Notes: a model not told the origin generated them from the sequence alone. Shown: positions 31,106 through 42,867, counted from the stretch's first letter. The stretch: 64,000 nucleotides of DNA from Priestia megaterium (GCF_023824195.1 NZ_CP085442.1:4068001-4132000); one strand, 5' to 3'. A program made the numbers and translations.

Positions 31106-31885
31106 TTAGTTAGATTTTAATTTTTCAAGCTCTACTAAGAATTTGTTGTTAAGAACTTTAATGTAAGTTCCTTTCATTCCTAAAGAACGTGATTCGATAA
31201 CGCCAGCGCTTTCTAATTTACGTAGCGCATTTACGATTACTGAACGTGTAATTCCAACGCGGTCAGCAATTTTACTTGCTACTAATAGTCCTTCATTTCC
31301 ATTTAACTCTTCAAAGATGTGCTCAATAGCTTCTAACTCACTGTATGATAATGAGCTAATTGCCATTTGTACAACAGCTTTGCTACGTGCTTCTTCTTCA
31401 ATTTCTTCTGCTTTTTCACGAAGAATTTCCATACCTACTACCGTTGCACCGTATTCAGCAAGGATTAAATCATCGTCTTCGAACTGACGGTCTAAACGAG
31501 ATAGTACAAGCGTACCTAGACGCTCTCCGCCTCCGATAATTGGAACGATTGTTGTTAGTCCTGCATCAAATAAGTCTTTATTTTCAACTGGGAAAGCTGT
31601 ATATTGACTTTCAATGTTTAAGTTAGAAGATGTTTCTTGAATGTTAAATAGGCTTTGAGTATATTCTTCTGGGAACTGGCGTGCTTCTAACATATCTTTC
31701 ATGCGCGCATTCTCAATTTGCTGTTTAACAGCGATTCCTAATAATTTACCGCGACGGCTTACTACGAATACGTTTGATTCGATCACTTCGCAAAGTGTTT
31801 CAGCCATTTCTTTAAAGTTTACTGGTTTACCAGCTGCTTTTTGTAGCATTGCATTAATCTTTCTAGTTTTCCCTAATAAATCCAT
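31106..31885 (-). CDS. codY: Global nutritional repressor CodY
   Basis: GTP and branched-chain amino acid-sensing repressor of stationary-phase and amino acid genes. At 259 residues the length equals B. subtilis CodY: N-terminal GAF domain (1-155), linker helix, and C-terminal winged helix-turn-helix with [20 protein letters not shown] near residue 205. It is the last gene of xerC-hslV-hslU-codY, 28 bp after hslU. In B. subtilis it is followed by flgB, and CodY represses the fla/che promoter. Confidence 0.98.
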   Translation of the reverse strand: MDLLGKTRKINAMLQKAAGKPVNFKEMAETLCEVIESNVFVVSRRGKLLGIAVKQQIENARMKDMLEARQFPEEYTQSLFNIQETSSNLNIESQYTAFPVENKDLFDAGLTTIVPIIGGGERLGTLVLSRLDRQFEDDDLILAEYGATVVGMEILREKAEEIEEEARSKAVVQMAISSLSYSELEAIEHIFEELNGNEGLLVASKIADRVGITRSVIVNALRKLESAGVIESRSLGMKGTYIKVLNNKFLVELEKLKSN

Positions 31886-31913
31886 TAGTACTCTTCCTCC
31901 TGCGATTTCAGTT

Positions 31914-33314
31914 CTATAAAATAAATTGACTCAAATCTTTGTTTTTAGCGATTTTTTCTAATTTTTCTTCCACGTACTGCGGAGTAATCACAATTTTCTC
32001 TAATGTTACTTCTGGTGCTTCAAACGATAAATCCTCTAGCAAACGTTCTAAAATCGTATGAAGCCTTCTTGCACCAATATTGTCTGTATCTTGATTTACC
32101 TGATATGCAATTTCTGCAATCTTACGTATAGCATCGTCAGAAAATTCAATTTGTATACCTTCAGTTTCCAATAATGCCGCATATTGCTTTAATAACGCAT
32201 TATCTGGCTCTACTAAAATGTTTATAAAATCTTCAACGGTTAGCTTCGTTAATTCAACGCGAATTGGGAATCGACCTTGCAATTCTGGAATTAAATCCGA
32301 CGGTTTTGATACATGGAAAGCACCGGCTGCTACAAATAAAACATGATCAGTTTTGACTGCGCCATATTTTGTAACAATCGTTGACCCTTCTACAATTGGT
32401 AAAATATCTCGCTGCACGCCTTCGCGTGAAACATCAGCGGAAGATGAATTACCACCTTTCTGAGCAATTTTATCAATTTCGTCAATGAAAATAATTCCGT
32501 ATTGTTCTGCACGATTCACAGCTTCTTGCGTCACTTCATCCATATCAATCAATTTTTGCGCTTCTTCATTTGTTAATACTTTTCGTGCATCTTTAACAGT
32601 AAGTTTGCGCTTTTTTTGTTTTTTAGGCATAAAATTGCTTAAGGCATCCTGCATGTTCATGCCCATTTGTTCCATACCCGAACCTTGTAACATATCAAAC
32701 ATAGAAGGCTGTTGCTCTTCTACTTCAATTGTGACATAATGATTTTCAAGCTCTCCTAAAGCAAGCTGATGAGCAATCTGCTTGCGCTTCGTTGCAATAT
32801 TCGTTTCCTCATCTTGATCAGGATCCGTATCGCTTGACTGTGTACCGTTTGAAAAAATCATTTCAAACGGATTTTTAAACGATTGCTGCTTCTTTTTGCT
32901 TGGAACAAGAAGCTCTACTATCCGCTTGTTTGCATTTTCTTCTGCGCGATCACGCACGCCGTTCATTTTTTCTTCTTTCACAAGTCGCACTGACGTTTCC
33001 ACTAAATCACGAACCATTGATTCTACATCGCGTCCTACATATCCAACTTCCGTAAATTTTGTTGCCTCAACCTTAATAAAAGGTGCACCGACAAGCTTAG
33101 CTAAGCGGCGTGCAATCTCGGTTTTACCCACACCTGTAGGACCAATCATTAAAATGTTTTTCGGCACAACTTCATCACGTAAAGATTCGTCTAGCAGACC
33201 GCGTCGATAGCGATTTCGCAGCGCAACAGCGACCGCTTTCTTTGCCTTCGTTTGACCAATAATATACTGATCGAGCTTTTCTACAATTTGTCGAGGTGTT
33301 AAATGAGAATTCAT
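31914..33314 (-). CDS. hslU: HslU (ClpY) ATPase of the HslUV protease
   Basis: AAA+ unfoldase that feeds substrates to HslV. GPTGVGKT (58-65) is Walker A and IIFIDEID the Walker B; the I domain insertion lies about 110-240; the C-terminal tail ends in LSQFIL, the segment that docks into HslV. 466 residues, complete. It starts 16 bp after hslV and is cotranscribed with it. Confidence 0.97.
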   Translation of the reverse strand: MNSHLTPRQIVEKLDQYIIGQTKAKKAVAVALRNRYRRGLLDESLRDEVVPKNILMIGPTGVGKTEIARRLAKLVGAPFIKVEATKFTEVGYVGRDVESMVRDLVETSVRLVKEEKMNGVRDRAEENANKRIVELLVPSKKKQQSFKNPFEMIFSNGTQSSDTDPDQDEETNIATKRKQIAHQLALGELENHYVTIEVEEQQPSMFDMLQGSGMEQMGMNMQDALSNFMPKKQKKRKLTVKDARKVLTNEEAQKLIDMDEVTQEAVNRAEQYGIIFIDEIDKIAQKGGNSSSADVSREGVQRDILPIVEGSTIVTKYGAVKTDHVLFVAAGAFHVSKPSDLIPELQGRFPIRVELTKLTVEDFINILVEPDNALLKQYAALLETEGIQIEFSDDAIRKIAEIAYQVNQDTDNIGARRLHTILERLLEDLSFEAPEVTLEKIVITPQYVEEKLEKIAKNKDLSQFIL

Positions 33315-33330
33315 AAAAAAATCCCCTTTC

Positions 33331-33873
33331 CTACAGTTCTTCTACAATAATATGATCATTTGTATAAACACATATCTCACTTGCTACATCTAAAGCTGCT
33401 TTTGCAATTTCTTTAGCTGTTAAATGTTCGCCTGCATGTTGTTTTAATGCACGTCCCGCTGATAAAGCATAATTTCCGCCTGATCCAATTGCTAAAATGC
33501 CGTCGTCCGGTTCAATAACTTCACCCGTTCCTGATACTAACAGTAAGTTATCTTTGTTCATAACAATAAGCATTGCTTCTAACTTTCGCAATACTTTGTC
33601 ACTTCTCCATTGTTTAGCAAGCTCAACGGCTGCACGCTGAAGATTTCCGTTATACTCTTCAAGCTTCGTTTCAAATAATTCAAAAAGAGTGAATGCATCA
33701 GCTACTGAACCTGCAAAGCCGGCAAGAACTTGCCCTTGAAATAGACGTCTTACTTTTCGAGCAGTATGTTTCATCACAACAGCGTTTCCGAACGTTACTT
33801 GTCCGTCCCCAGACATGGCACATTGACCGTTATGCTGAACCGCAAAAATCGTAGTAGCATGGAAAGTAGACAA
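33331..33873 (-). CDS. hslV: HslV (ClpQ) peptidase, N-terminal serine type
   Basis: Peptidase chamber of HslUV, with a proteasome beta fold. Bacillus-type HslV starts with [12 protein letters not shown], and in B. subtilis the active nucleophile is the N-terminal serine exposed by Met removal rather than the usual threonine. This protein begins [12 protein letters not shown], so it matches that variant. The start is TTG after GGAGGAG. 180 residues, complete. Confidence 0.97.
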   Translation of the reverse strand: MSTFHATTIFAVQHNGQCAMSGDGQVTFGNAVVMKHTARKVRRLFQGQVLAGFAGSVADAFTLFELFETKLEEYNGNLQRAAVELAKQWRSDKVLRKLEAMLIVMNKDNLLLVSGTGEVIEPDDGILAIGSGGNYALSAGRALKQHAGEHLTAKEIAKAALDVASEICVYTNDHIIVEEL

Positions 33874-33887
33874 ATTAACTCCTCCTT

Positions 33888-34790
33888 TTATGCGCGAGGA
33901 TGGTGATTCATATAAACTGCCTTTAAACGATCCTTCGTCACATGTGTGTATATTTGAGTGGTTGATAAATGTTCATGACCTAGCATTTCTTGAACTGTAC
34001 GTAAATCTGCCCCTTCATTTAACATATGAGTCGCAAAAGTATGCCGTAAAACGTGTGGACTAATATGTATATTCTCAGCGGTCTTCTTTACTAACTGATC
34101 AATGACTAAGCGTATGCCTCGGTCTGTCAACGGTGTCCCCTTATAATTTAAAAAGAGCGAATGAGTATCAGAAGGAGCCTTTTTTAAAAGAAGCTTTCTT
34201 CCATTATCTATATATACTCTAAGAGCGTCCTTGGCATAACAGCCAAATGGCACGTACCGTTGTTTTTTCCCTTTGCCATATACGAGCAAAGTTTGAAGTG
34301 AAAAATCTATATCGCTAAGCTTAATAGATGCACATTCACTCACTCGTATTCCGGTGGCATACAGCAATTCTAATAGAGACTGATTACGCTGCCCTAACGA
34401 AGTTGTTAAGTCATTCATTTGAAATAATTTCACAATCTCCTCTTCATACAGGAAGCGAGGATTTCGCTCTTCCTTTTTAGGAAGGGTAACGAGCGCAAAT
34501 GGATTATCTTCTACTAATTCTTCTCTATTTAAGTAACGATAAAACGTTCTCAAACAAGAAATTTTGCGTGACATCGATCTTTTTGAATACTGCTTTTCAT
34601 ATAGGCGTGTTAAAAACAGCCTTGCATCAGCATATGTAACACTTTGTAGGTTTTGTATTTGCTCTTCCTGCATAAAAGACATGAAGATACCTATGTCTTT
34701 TTCATAGCAGTCAACTGTATATTTTGAATAATTTTTCTCAATTTGTAAATATTCTAGAAAGGAATTTAATACATCTTTAACAAATTCCAG
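33888..34790 (-). CDS. xerC: Tyrosine recombinase XerC (CodV)
   Basis: Resolves chromosome dimers at dif together with XerD (RipX). An N-terminal SAM-like core-binding domain (1-85) is followed by the catalytic domain with R in [32 protein letters not shown] and the tyrosine in that last motif. The start is uncertain: a CTG seven bases after GAGGTG gives an N-terminus of family length, while the in-frame GTG (34799) lies within that site and the ATG at 34826 lies upstream of the predicted transcript. About 300 residues. First gene of the codY operon. Confidence 0.93.
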   Translation of the reverse strand: MEFVKDVLNSFLEYLQIEKNYSKYTVDCYEKDIGIFMSFMQEEQIQNLQSVTYADARLFLTRLYEKQYSKRSMSRKISCLRTFYRYLNREELVEDNPFALVTLPKKEERNPRFLYEEEIVKLFQMNDLTTSLGQRNQSLLELLYATGIRVSECASIKLSDIDFSLQTLLVYGKGKKQRYVPFGCYAKDALRVYIDNGRKLLLKKAPSDTHSLFLNYKGTPLTDRGIRLVIDQLVKKTAENIHISPHVLRHTFATHMLNEGADLRTVQEMLGHEHLSTTQIYTHVTKDRLKAVYMNHHPRA

Positions 34791-34804
34791 TGTTATCACC
34801 TCAC

Positions 34805-34841
34805 AAGGGCTACTAAATATTATCACAATTAAGTAGCCCTT
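34805..34841. repeat. 10-bp inverted repeat around the -10 box of the codY operon promoter
   Basis: Perfect arms AAGGGCTACT (34805-34814) and AGTAGCCCTT (34832-34841) with a 17-bp centre that contains the -10. It has no T-run, so an operator or a readthrough hairpin for trmFO fits better than a terminator. Confidence 0.7.
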
Positions 34842-34845
34842 GCAA
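34817..34845 (-). promoter_or_regulatory. Promoter of xerC-hslV-hslU-codY
   Basis: -35 TTGCAA (34840-34845), 17 bp, -10 TAATAT (34817-34822). The predicted start site leaves a leader of about 20 nt. Confidence 0.8.
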
Positions 34846-34855
34846 ACAATTTTGA

Positions 34856-36160
34856 TTATTTTGTTGTAAAATTCTGAATAGTTTCCAATGCTCTTTTAGC
34901 AAGCGTTTCATTTCGTTCTTGTTTGTTTTTGATTCGCACTTCCAATTCTTTGAATAAGCCAAAGTTGGCATTCATCGGCTGGAAGTTTTTAGCGCTTGTA
35001 TGTGTGATATAGTGAGCCATACTGCCAATCGCCGTTTCCTGCGGCAATACAACCAATTCTTCACCAAGTACAAGTCGAGCTGCGTTCATTCCTGCCATTA
35101 ATCCGCTCGCCGCTGATTCTACATATCCTTCTACTCCCGTCATTTGTCCAGCAAAGAATAAGTCATCACGCTCACGATATTGATACGTAGGCTTTAACAA
35201 TTTAGGAGAATTAATAAACGTATTTCTATGCATAACTCCGTAGCGTACTACTTCTGCATTTTCTAAACCTGGGATTAAGCTTAATACTTCTTTTTGTGCT
35301 CCCCATTTTAAATGTGTTTGGAAACCTACGATATTATATAGTGTACCTGCTGCATCATCTTGACGAAGCTGAACAACTGCATAAGGTCGCTTTCCTGTTT
35401 TCGGATCTTCTAACCCAACTGGTTTCATTGGTCCAAAGAGCATTGTTTTTTCTCCGCGTGAAGCCATTACTTCAATTGGCATACATCCCTCAAAATAAAT
35501 TTCTTTCTCAAATTCTTTTAAAGGAACCGTCTCTGCATTGATTAATGCTTCATGAAAACGTTGGAATTCTTCTTTTGTCATCGGACAGTTTAAATAGGCA
35601 GCTTCCCCTTTGTCATAGCGAGATTTAAGATATACTTTATCCATATCAATGCTGTCTTTTTCAATAATAGGTGCAGCCGCATCGTAAAAATATAAATAAT
35701 CTTCACTTGTTAACGCGCGCAGCTTTTCCGATAAATCTTTTGACGTTAACGGACCTGTTGCAATAACAGTTGGTCCTTGTGGAATTTCCGTAATCTCTTC
35801 ATTAACAACCGTTACGTTCGGATGATTTTTAACACTTTCCGTCACACGAGCGGCAAATTCGTGACGGTCAACAGCCAGTGCTCCACCTGCTGGAACCGCA
35901 CACTCGTCTGCTGAACGAATAATTACAGAGTCTAATAATCGCATTTCTTCTTTTAAAACGCCAACTGCATTTGTTAATGTATTCGCACGCAGTGAATTAC
36001 TACATACTAATTCAGCAAATTTGTCCGTATGATGAGCAGGTGTTTGCTTCACTGGTCTCATCTCATAAAGACGGACTTTTAAACCGCGCTTTGCGATTTG
36101 CCAAGCTGCTTCACTTCCAGCAAGGCCTGCTCCGATAACATTAATTACTTGTTCATTCAT
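34856..36160 (-). CDS. trmFO: tRNA uracil-54 methyltransferase, folate-dependent (TrmFO/Gid)
   Basis: FAD enzyme that makes ribothymidine at U54 of tRNA using methylenetetrahydrofolate. The FAD-binding [17 protein letters not shown] is at the N-terminus and ELVCSNSLR contains the conserved cysteine; [17 protein letters not shown] near the C-terminus is a second family motif. The start gives [12 protein letters not shown] after TTGGAGGAT; a Met 17 codons upstream has no ribosome-binding site. 434 residues, matching B. subtilis. It follows topA by about 200 bp. Confidence 0.96.
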   Translation of the reverse strand: MNEQVINVIGAGLAGSEAAWQIAKRGLKVRLYEMRPVKQTPAHHTDKFAELVCSNSLRANTLTNAVGVLKEEMRLLDSVIIRSADECAVPAGGALAVDRHEFAARVTESVKNHPNVTVVNEEITEIPQGPTVIATGPLTSKDLSEKLRALTSEDYLYFYDAAAPIIEKDSIDMDKVYLKSRYDKGEAAYLNCPMTKEEFQRFHEALINAETVPLKEFEKEIYFEGCMPIEVMASRGEKTMLFGPMKPVGLEDPKTGKRPYAVVQLRQDDAAGTLYNIVGFQTHLKWGAQKEVLSLIPGLENAEVVRYGVMHRNTFINSPKLLKPTYQYRERDDLFFAGQMTGVEGYVESAASGLMAGMNAARLVLGEELVVLPQETAIGSMAHYITHTSAKNFQPMNANFGLFKELEVRIKNKQERNETLAKRALETIQNFTTK

Positions 36161-36240
36161 TGTAAATCCTCCAACTTCATTTCTATCTTTTCTATCATTT
36201 TCCTTATTCATTCACTTGTCTTTTCCTTTTTTAACGGGAC

Positions 36241-36272
36241 AAAGAAAATGCGACATTACTCAATGTCGCTAA
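36241..36272 (-). terminator. topA terminator
   Basis: Stem GCGACATT / AATGTCGC with a short loop, followed by ATTTTCTTTGT on the minus strand. Confidence 0.7.
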
Positions 36273-36366
36273 TAACGTTTCCATTTTAGCACATGAAGCA
36301 ATGTCGCCGCATCTTATATAACTGCTATTTTTAAATTTAAAGTGTGGGAATTCATCCCATTCTCTT

Positions 36367-38442
36367 TTACTGCTGAGCTTCCTCTTTATAATCACAACTT
36401 GTACAGACGACTTGAGTTCCTTTTTTCTGTTTCTTCTCCACAAGCAGATTTTCACATTTCGGACATTTTCTTGCAATTGGCTTATCCCAAGATACGAAGT
36501 CACAGCCTGGGAATCGATCACAGCCATAAAATGTACGCTTTTTCTTCGATTTTCGCTCAACGATATTTCCTTCTTCACATTTCGGACACTTTACGCCAAT
36601 TTCTTTTACAATTGGCTTCGTGTTGCGGCAGTCAGGGAAATTAGAGCATGCCATAAATTTTCCGTAGCGCCCCATTTTGTATACCATAGGTGAACCGCAT
36701 TCTTCACAATCTTCTCCGGCAGGTTCATCTTTAATCTCCACTTCGCGCATTTCTTTTTCAGCATGTTCTAAGCGTTTTTCAAAATCACTGTAAAATTCGT
36801 CAATAACACGCACCCATTGAACATTACCATCTTCCACTTCATCCAAATCGTTTTCCATTTTAGCTGTAAACTCTACATCTAAAATTTCCGGGAAAAACTC
36901 CAATACAAGCTCTAGTACAATTTCTCCAAGTTCTGTTGGAACAAAACGCTTGTTATCGAGCGCTACGTACCCGCGCTTTTGAATCGTGTCAAGTGTTGGA
37001 GCATATGTAGACGGTCGACCAATGCCTAGCTCTTCTAATGTCTTGACTAAACGAGCTTCTGTATATCTTGGCGGCGGCTGTGTGAAGTGCTGCTTTTCAT
37101 CGATGTCCTTAGAATAAGCTACTTCTCCTTCTTCTAAGTCTGGAAGAAGATTTTCTTTTTCCTCCACTTGATCATCATTGCCTTCAACATACACTTTCAT
37201 AAAGCCTGGAAATTTAACTTTCGAGCCGTTCGCTCTAAATGTTACGTCTCCATTTTTCAAATCTACAGCCATTGTATCCATAATTGCAGGTGCCATTTGA
37301 CTAGCAACGAAGCGCTCCCATACTAACTTATACAGTCGATACTGATCACGCGATAAGAACTCTTTTACCTCTCCTGGTTTACGAAGAGCTGAAGTTGGAC
37401 GAATCGCTTCGTGGGCATCTTGCGCATTCGAATTTCTCTTTTCTTTACGCTTTTCCGTTGCCACAAACTGATTTCCGTATGCGTTCGTAATGTAATCTCT
37501 AGCTTCTGTTTGAGCTGTTTCTGAAATACGAGTAGAATCGGTACGCATATACGTGATAAGACCTACTGTACCTTCTTTTCCTAAATCAATTCCTTCATAT
37601 AATTGCTGCGCAATCATCATTGTTTTTTTCGCTCGGAAGTTCAGTTTCCGCGCTGCCTCTTGCTGTAATGAAGACGTGGTAAAAGAAGGAGCTGCATTAC
37701 GCTTTCGCTCACGTTTTGTTACTTTAGAAATTGAAAATTCATTTCCATCTAATTGTTTAACAATGTTGGTTACATCATTTTCATTTGATAGTTCTACTTT
37801 TTTCCCTTGATATTCGATTAACTGGCCTTCAAATTGGTCGTTTCCTTTTTGAAAAGTTGCTTTTACCGTCCAGTATTCTTCTGGGATAAACTTTGCAATT
37901 TCTTTTTCACGATCAATAATTAACCTCACTGCAATTGATTGAACCCTTCCGGCACTTAATCCTTTTTTCACTTTTTTCCACAGCAATGGACTGATGTTAT
38001 AGCCAACCAGCCTGTCAAGAATACGGCGTGCTTGTTGAGCATCTACTAAATCCATATTAATTGCTCGTGGATGTTTAAAAGATTCTTTAATCGCTTCTTT
38101 TGTAATCTCGTTAAATACTACGCGACAGTCCGATGCAATGTCTACATCCAAACTGTGCGCCAAGTGCCATGCAATCGCTTCTCCTTCACGGTCTGGATCG
38201 GCTGCTAGGTAAATCTTTTTTGCTTTTTTAGCCGCTGTTTTTAGTTCTTTTAAAACCGGGCCTTTCCCGCGAATTGTAATATATTTCGGATTGTAATCCT
38301 GTTCAATATCAATTCCCATTTGACTTTTAGGTAAATCGCGAACATGTCCCATCGATGCTTTTACTTTATATTTCTTTCCTAAATAACGTTCAATTGTTTT
38401 AGCCTTTGCAGGCGATTCTACAATTACTAGGTAGTCAGACAT
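36367..38442 (-). CDS. topA: DNA topoisomerase I
   Basis: Type IA enzyme that relaxes negative supercoils. The toprim domain starts [15 protein letters not shown], the acidic triad is in [15 protein letters not shown], and the active tyrosine is in [12 protein letters not shown] (near 300). The C-terminus has three zinc ribbons, each with two Cys pairs, beginning at CEECGSP, CPKCEEG and CPKCENL. 691 residues, full length. It has its own promoter upstream. Confidence 0.98.
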   Translation of the reverse strand: MSDYLVIVESPAKAKTIERYLGKKYKVKASMGHVRDLPKSQMGIDIEQDYNPKYITIRGKGPVLKELKTAAKKAKKIYLAADPDREGEAIAWHLAHSLDVDIASDCRVVFNEITKEAIKESFKHPRAINMDLVDAQQARRILDRLVGYNISPLLWKKVKKGLSAGRVQSIAVRLIIDREKEIAKFIPEEYWTVKATFQKGNDQFEGQLIEYQGKKVELSNENDVTNIVKQLDGNEFSISKVTKRERKRNAAPSFTTSSLQQEAARKLNFRAKKTMMIAQQLYEGIDLGKEGTVGLITYMRTDSTRISETAQTEARDYITNAYGNQFVATEKRKEKRNSNAQDAHEAIRPTSALRKPGEVKEFLSRDQYRLYKLVWERFVASQMAPAIMDTMAVDLKNGDVTFRANGSKVKFPGFMKVYVEGNDDQVEEKENLLPDLEEGEVAYSKDIDEKQHFTQPPPRYTEARLVKTLEELGIGRPSTYAPTLDTIQKRGYVALDNKRFVPTELGEIVLELVLEFFPEILDVEFTAKMENDLDEVEDGNVQWVRVIDEFYSDFEKRLEHAEKEMREVEIKDEPAGEDCEECGSPMVYKMGRYGKFMACSNFPDCRNTKPIVKEIGVKCPKCEEGNIVERKSKKKRTFYGCDRFPGCDFVSWDKPIARKCPKCENLLVEKKQKKGTQVVCTSCDYKEEAQQ

Positions 38443-38483
38443 CTATTTGTTCCTCCTCAAGAGGTAGAATAAAATCTTCATTA

Positions 38484-38512
38484 TTATTAAATATTTGGTT
38501 CTTGTTTGTCAA
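38484..38512 (-). promoter_or_regulatory. SigA-type promoter of topA
   Basis: Consensus -35 TTGACA (38507-38512), 17 bp, -10 TAATAA (38484-38489). A second TTGACA lies 8 bp further upstream. Confidence 0.8.
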
Positions 38513-38596
38513 ATGTCAAAAAGATAAGTCATACGATTTTACTACGTATCTCACTAGTATTTCATACCATGCAAGAATATGACTACTTTGAAACAT

Positions 38597-39478
38597 TCAT
38601 CTTATATACATCATTTCATCTGTAATATCAGCAGCGCTTTGCACAAGTTTTGCCCCTAATTGGATTAACTTATTCGTTCCACATGATGTTTCTTCAAAAA
38701 TAGAACCCGGTATGGCAAATACTTCTCTTCCTTGCTGAAGCGCCTGGTCGGCGGTAATAAAAGATCCACTTCTTTCTTTTGCTTGCACCACCAACGTGCC
38801 TCCTGTTAATCCGCTAATGATTCTGTTTCTGCGAGGGAAAAACCATTTCGTCGGCTTCATAAACGGGGCATATTCAGAAAGCAGCAAATGATGCTGCGCA
38901 ATTTCTCTTGCTAAATTTTGGTTTCCTCTTGGGTAAATATTATAAAACCCTCCGCCTAAAACTGCAATCGTTTTAGCTTTTTCAGCGATAGCCAGTTCAT
39001 GAGCAGCCTGGTCAATTCCTAAGGCTAGTCCACTTACAACGACAAATTCTTCATGCAGCATCGGCTTAACAATATGAGTCAGAGCTGCAGTTCCATATGA
39101 AGTGGGATTCCTTGTTCCTACAACGCTTAAGCTTTCTGGAGCGTGTAGAAGAGAAACCTTTCCTCTTGCAAATAATACCCAAGGCGGATCATAAATATGG
39201 CGCAAAAGCTCAGGATATTCATCATCTAGGATGGTGATACATTGAATATTCTCAGCGTCATATTTATCTAGAATATCTCGTATTGGAATAGTTTGCAAAT
39301 CTTTTTTTATTTGATTAGCACGTTCAATCGAGAGAGTCAATAGTTTTTGAAGCTGTGATGGAGAGTACTCGTAGAGATTTTGTAATGAAGAATTCTGTTG
39401 AAGTAGCGTAAAAATTTGTTTCCAATTAACAGATGGACAATGTGCTAAATGAATTAATTTTTCCCGTAAATCAGACAT
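38597..39478 (-). CDS. dprA: DNA processing protein DprA (Smf)
   Basis: Loads RecA onto incoming single-stranded DNA during transformation. An N-terminal helical (SAM-like) region (1-80) precedes the Rossmann-like DprA fold: SVVGTRNPTSYG, GLALGIDQAAHE and FFPRRNRIISGLTGGTLVVQA. At 293 residues it lacks the C-terminal winged-helix domain of longer DprAs, like the B. subtilis protein. It lies between sucD and topA as in B. subtilis. Confidence 0.95.
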   Translation of the reverse strand: MSDLREKLIHLAHCPSVNWKQIFTLLQQNSSLQNLYEYSPSQLQKLLTLSIERANQIKKDLQTIPIRDILDKYDAENIQCITILDDEYPELLRHIYDPPWVLFARGKVSLLHAPESLSVVGTRNPTSYGTAALTHIVKPMLHEEFVVVSGLALGIDQAAHELAIAEKAKTIAVLGGGFYNIYPRGNQNLAREIAQHHLLLSEYAPFMKPTKWFFPRRNRIISGLTGGTLVVQAKERSGSFITADQALQQGREVFAIPGSIFEETSCGTNKLIQLGAKLVQSAADITDEMMYIR

Positions 39479-39502
39479 TCTACAATCTCCTTTTTAAATG
39501 GA

Positions 39503-39532
39503 CAAAATAGCCCCCGGTCAAAGGAGGCTATA
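39503..39532 (-). terminator. sucD terminator
   Basis: 9-base arms ATAGCCTCC / GGGGGCTAT with one mismatch and TTTTGTCC tail. Confidence 0.75.
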
Positions 39533-39541
39533 TGTCTTCTA

Positions 39542-40444
39542 TTAATGAGTCTTACACTGCTCGTAAATGCCTTGTTCTTTTAACACTTTAATAAGTGTTT
39601 CTCCCATAACAGATGGTGTTTCAGCTACTTGGATACCGCACTCATTCATTGTTTTAATTTTTTCAGACGCTGTCCCTTTACCACCTGAAATAATAGCACC
39701 AGCATGGCCCATACGTTTTCCTGGAGGTGCTGTTTGACCGCCAATGAAGCCGACCACAGGTTTTGTCATATTTGCTTTTACCCATTCTGCCGCTTCTTCT
39801 TCTGCCGTACCGCCGATTTCCCCAATCATAATTACTGCATACGTATCTTCATCTTCATTAAACGCTTTTAATACATCGATAAAGTTCGTGCCATTCACTG
39901 GGTCACCGCCGATACCAACAGCTGTTGATTGGCCAATGCCAGCTTCAGAAAGTTGATGAACAGCTTCATATGTTAATGTACCAGAACGTGAAACTACACC
40001 TACATGACCTTTTTTGTGAATGTACCCTGGCATAATTCCAATTTTACATTCTTCCGGTGTAATAACACCTGGGCAGTTAGGTCCTACAAGGCGCGTACGT
40101 TTTCCTTCCATATAACGCTTTACTTTTACCATATCTAATACTGGAATACCTTCCGTAATACAAATAACTAAATCTAAATCTGCGTCAACTGCTTCAATAA
40201 TGGAGTCAGCTGCGAATGCTGGCGGAACATATACAACAGAAGCCGTTGCGCCTGTTTTTTCTTTTGCCTCGGCAACCGTATTAAATACCGGAACACCTTC
40301 TACTTCTAAGCCGCCTTTACCTGGCGTTACGCCACCAACAATTTTTGTTCCATATTCTAACATTTGCTGTGTATGAAAAAGGCCAACTCCGCCTGTAATT
40401 CCTTGTACAATTACTTTTGTATCTTGATTAATAAATACGCTCAT
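39542..40444 (-). CDS. sucD: Succinyl-CoA synthetase alpha subunit
   Basis: TCA cycle enzyme making succinate and ATP from succinyl-CoA. The alpha subunit holds the CoA site ([15 protein letters not shown]) and the phosphorylated histidine in [18 protein letters not shown]. 300 residues, complete. It follows sucC by 18 bp and shares its promoter and terminator. Confidence 0.98.
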   Translation of the reverse strand: MSVFINQDTKVIVQGITGGVGLFHTQQMLEYGTKIVGGVTPGKGGLEVEGVPVFNTVAEAKEKTGATASVVYVPPAFAADSIIEAVDADLDLVICITEGIPVLDMVKVKRYMEGKRTRLVGPNCPGVITPEECKIGIMPGYIHKKGHVGVVSRSGTLTYEAVHQLSEAGIGQSTAVGIGGDPVNGTNFIDVLKAFNEDEDTYAVIMIGEIGGTAEEEAAEWVKANMTKPVVGFIGGQTAPPGKRMGHAGAIISGGKGTASEKIKTMNECGIQVAETPSVMGETLIKVLKEQGIYEQCKTH

Positions 40445-40462
40445 TCCTATCCCCCAGCCTTT

Positions 40463-41623
40463 CTATTTCACTAGTGAAACGATTTTTTGTGCGCCGTCTG
40501 CCATAGATTCAGCAGCTGTGATATTTAAGCCTGATTTTTGTAAAATTTCTTTTCCAAGTTCAACGTTTGTTCCTTCTAAGCGAACAACTAATGGAAGGCT
40601 TAATCCAACTTGTTTCGTTGCTTCAACAACACCTGTTGCAATAACATCACATTTCATAATCCCGCCAAAAATATTAACGAAAATACCTTTTACATTTTGG
40701 TCAGATAAAATAATTTTGAATGCTTCTGTTACTTTTTCAGCAGTTGCGCCGCCCCCAACATCCAGGAAGTTAGCAGGGTCGCCTCCGTAATGCTTAATAA
40801 TATCCATCGTTGCCATTGCTAAACCTGCACCGTTTACCATACAACCGATATTACCGTCTAGTGAAATGTAGCTTAAGTCATATTTAGATGCTTCAATTTC
40901 TTTAGCATCTTCCTCTTCAAGGTCACGATATTCAAGAATATCTTTTTGACGATACAGGGCATTTGAATCAAAGTTTAACTTCGCATCCAATGCCATAACG
41001 TCCCCGTCACCTGTTACAACTAGAGGATTAATCTCTGCGATTGAGCAGTCTTTTTCAACAAATACTGTATATAAACCTGTCATGAATTTAACTGCTTTTC
41101 CAACTAATTCTTTTGGAATATTAATATTAAATGCAAGTCTGCGAGCTTGGAATGCTTGTAAACCAATCGCAGGATCTACATATTCTTTAAAGATTTTTTC
41201 AGGCGTTTTTTCCGCCACTTCTTCAATTTCAGTTCCACCTTCTTCAGAACCCATCAATACAACTTGAGACGTTGCACGATCAAGAACTAAACCGATGTAG
41301 TATTCTTTCTTAATATCGCATCCCTCTTCAACTAACAAGCGCTTAACTTCTTTTCCTTCAGGGCCTGTTTGGTGCGTTACGAGGGTCTTTCCTAAAATAT
41401 CTTGTGCATATGTACGAACTTCATCTAAGTTTTTTGCTACTTTGACACCGCCCGCTTTACCGCGTCCACCAGCATGGATTTGTGCTTTCACCACTGATAC
41501 TTGTGAACCTAATTCCTTTGCTGCTTCAACTGCTTCTTCAACAGTAAAAGCTACTCGACCGTTTGGTACTGCAACCCCATATTTTCTGAGTAGTTCTTTT
41601 CCTTGATACTCATGGATATTCAT
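40463..41623 (-). CDS. sucC: Succinyl-CoA synthetase beta subunit
   Basis: Nucleotide-binding subunit with an N-terminal ATP-grasp domain ([15 protein letters not shown]) and a C-terminal ligase domain ([18 protein letters not shown]). The start gives [12 protein letters not shown] after TTAGGAGGATGG; a Met 21 codons upstream has no ribosome-binding site. 386 residues. The complex works with sucD in the TCA cycle. Confidence 0.98.
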   Translation of the reverse strand: MNIHEYQGKELLRKYGVAVPNGRVAFTVEEAVEAAKELGSQVSVVKAQIHAGGRGKAGGVKVAKNLDEVRTYAQDILGKTLVTHQTGPEGKEVKRLLVEEGCDIKKEYYIGLVLDRATSQVVLMGSEEGGTEIEEVAEKTPEKIFKEYVDPAIGLQAFQARRLAFNINIPKELVGKAVKFMTGLYTVFVEKDCSIAEINPLVVTGDGDVMALDAKLNFDSNALYRQKDILEYRDLEEEDAKEIEASKYDLSYISLDGNIGCMVNGAGLAMATMDIIKHYGGDPANFLDVGGGATAEKVTEAFKIILSDQNVKGIFVNIFGGIMKCDVIATGVVEATKQVGLSLPLVVRLEGTNVELGKEILQKSGLNITAAESMADGAQKIVSLVK

Positions 41624-41684
41624 TTCCCATCCTCCTAACATAATCAACCACAAAACTATACTGCACAAAATAGACTGCGCTTTC

Positions 41685-41714
41685 ATTGTATAAAAATAAT
41701 TGTCTAATTGTCTA
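41685..41714 (-). promoter_or_regulatory. Candidate sucCD promoter
   Basis: -35 TAGACA (41709-41714) with 18 bp to TACAAT (41685-41690). No convincing cre or other regulator box was recognised. Confidence 0.5.
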
Positions 41715-41992
41715 CTATTCTAGTGAAAAATATTGAAATAATAAGAAAATTGATATTTTTATGGAGATAGTACTTAACCATACCTTATGAAGTCGATGAG
41801 GCTTTGCGGACGTTAAACGTGTGGTTGATTATATAAATCAACCTTCATAACTAAAGCAAACTGAGAGGAAAATAATTTACGAACTTTCCCCGCAGCAATA
41901 TCTCCGCTTAAATAGACTAGATTCTTTTTGAGCCTAAAATCCCGCGCGTGAAACATGCGCTAAAAAGCAGAGATATGCTCGGGTATCATGTT
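41715..41992 (-). other. Intergenic region, rnhB to sucC
   Basis: No gene. It contains a perfect 8-bp inverted repeat (GGTTGATT 41823-41830, AATCAACC 41836-41843) and an imperfect pair near 41890 and 41970 (GCAGAGATATGCT type), neither with a terminator tail. In B. subtilis ylqG and ylqH lie here; neither is recognisable in this gap. Confidence 0.5.
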
Positions 41993-42760
41993 CTATTTTA
42001 CTTGGTTTTTTATCGGTGCAAAAGATCGGCGATGTTCTGGCAAAACTCCATATTGTTCGATTGCTTCTAAATGTTGTTTTGTTCCATATCCCATATGTTT
42101 TTCGAATCCGTATGCAGGATAGCGTTCACCAAGTTCTTTCATCATTCGATCTCGCGTCACTTTTGCAATAACAGAGCTTGCAGCAATCGAAATGCTTGTA
42201 GCATCGCCTTTGATGATTGACTGCTGCGAAATAGGCACCGGCAGCTTCATCGCATCAATAAGCAGTTCATCAGGCTGAACAGCTAGCAGCTCAATTGCTT
42301 CAGTCATTGCCTTTTTTGTTGCTTCATAAATGTTAATAGAATCAATGACCTCTGCGTCTATAATCCCTATACCGATAGCGACAGCATTTTCACAAATTTC
42401 TTCATAAAACGCTTCTCGCTTTGCTTCTGATAACTTCTTTGAATCCGTTAGACCAGGGAGAAAAAAATCAGGAGGTAAAATAACAGCAGCCGCTACTACC
42501 GGGCCTGCTAACGGTCCTCTTCCTACTTCGTCTACTCCGGCAATATAAGTTGCTCCTTGACTGTATAATTCATTTTCATATGTCATCATTTTATCAAACT
42601 GTTTCTTCAAGCGCTCAGCAGCTTCAAATTGCCTTTGTTTTTGAATAATAACCTGCTGCACACCTTTACGCTCATCTTGCGCATATGCCTTAAATAAAGC
42701 ATCTTCCGGGCTTCTCACTTGCTTTAGTTCCTCTTTTATTTCCTTAACACTCTTTTTCAT
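41993..42760 (-). CDS. rnhB: Ribonuclease HII
   Basis: Cuts RNA in RNA-DNA hybrids and at single ribonucleotides in [23 protein letters not shown] carries the DEG active-site motif; DAMKLP and [10 protein letters not shown] hold the other acidic residues. The start gives [12 protein letters not shown] after AGAAGGTGG; a Met 15 codons upstream is not supported by a site. 255 residues, like B. subtilis RnhB. Confidence 0.96.
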   Translation of the reverse strand: MKKSVKEIKEELKQVRSPEDALFKAYAQDERKGVQQVIIQKQRQFEAAERLKKQFDKMMTYENELYSQGATYIAGVDEVGRGPLAGPVVAAAVILPPDFFLPGLTDSKKLSEAKREAFYEEICENAVAIGIGIIDAEVIDSINIYEATKKAMTEAIELLAVQPDELLIDAMKLPVPISQQSIIKGDATSISIAASSVIAKVTRDRMMKELGERYPAYGFEKHMGYGTKQHLEAIEQYGVLPEHRRSFAPIKNQVK

Positions 42761-42807
42761 TAGTTCCACCTTCTTTATATCAACTTTTTCATACTGCATC
42801 TTCACAT

Positions 42808-42846
42808 AAAAAACGCCTCATGCTGAAAAGGCAGAGGCGTTTTTTG
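42808..42846. terminator. Terminator between rbgA and rnhB, bidirectional
   Basis: Perfect 12-base arms AAAAAACGCCTC / GAGGCGTTTTTT (42808-42819 and 42834-42845). Confidence 0.9.
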
Positions 42847-42867
42847 TTTCAGTTCGCAATGTGTTGC

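Noticed and set aside
36231..36578. 115-codon minus-strand frame overlapping topA
   Set aside because: Lies in another frame over the topA zinc-ribbon region, which is clearly the coding frame.
41816..41848. GGTTGATT/AATCAACC hairpin as a terminator of rnhB
   Set aside because: The stem is 8 bp, AT-rich and lacks a T-run on either strand; kept only as an unexplained inverted repeat.
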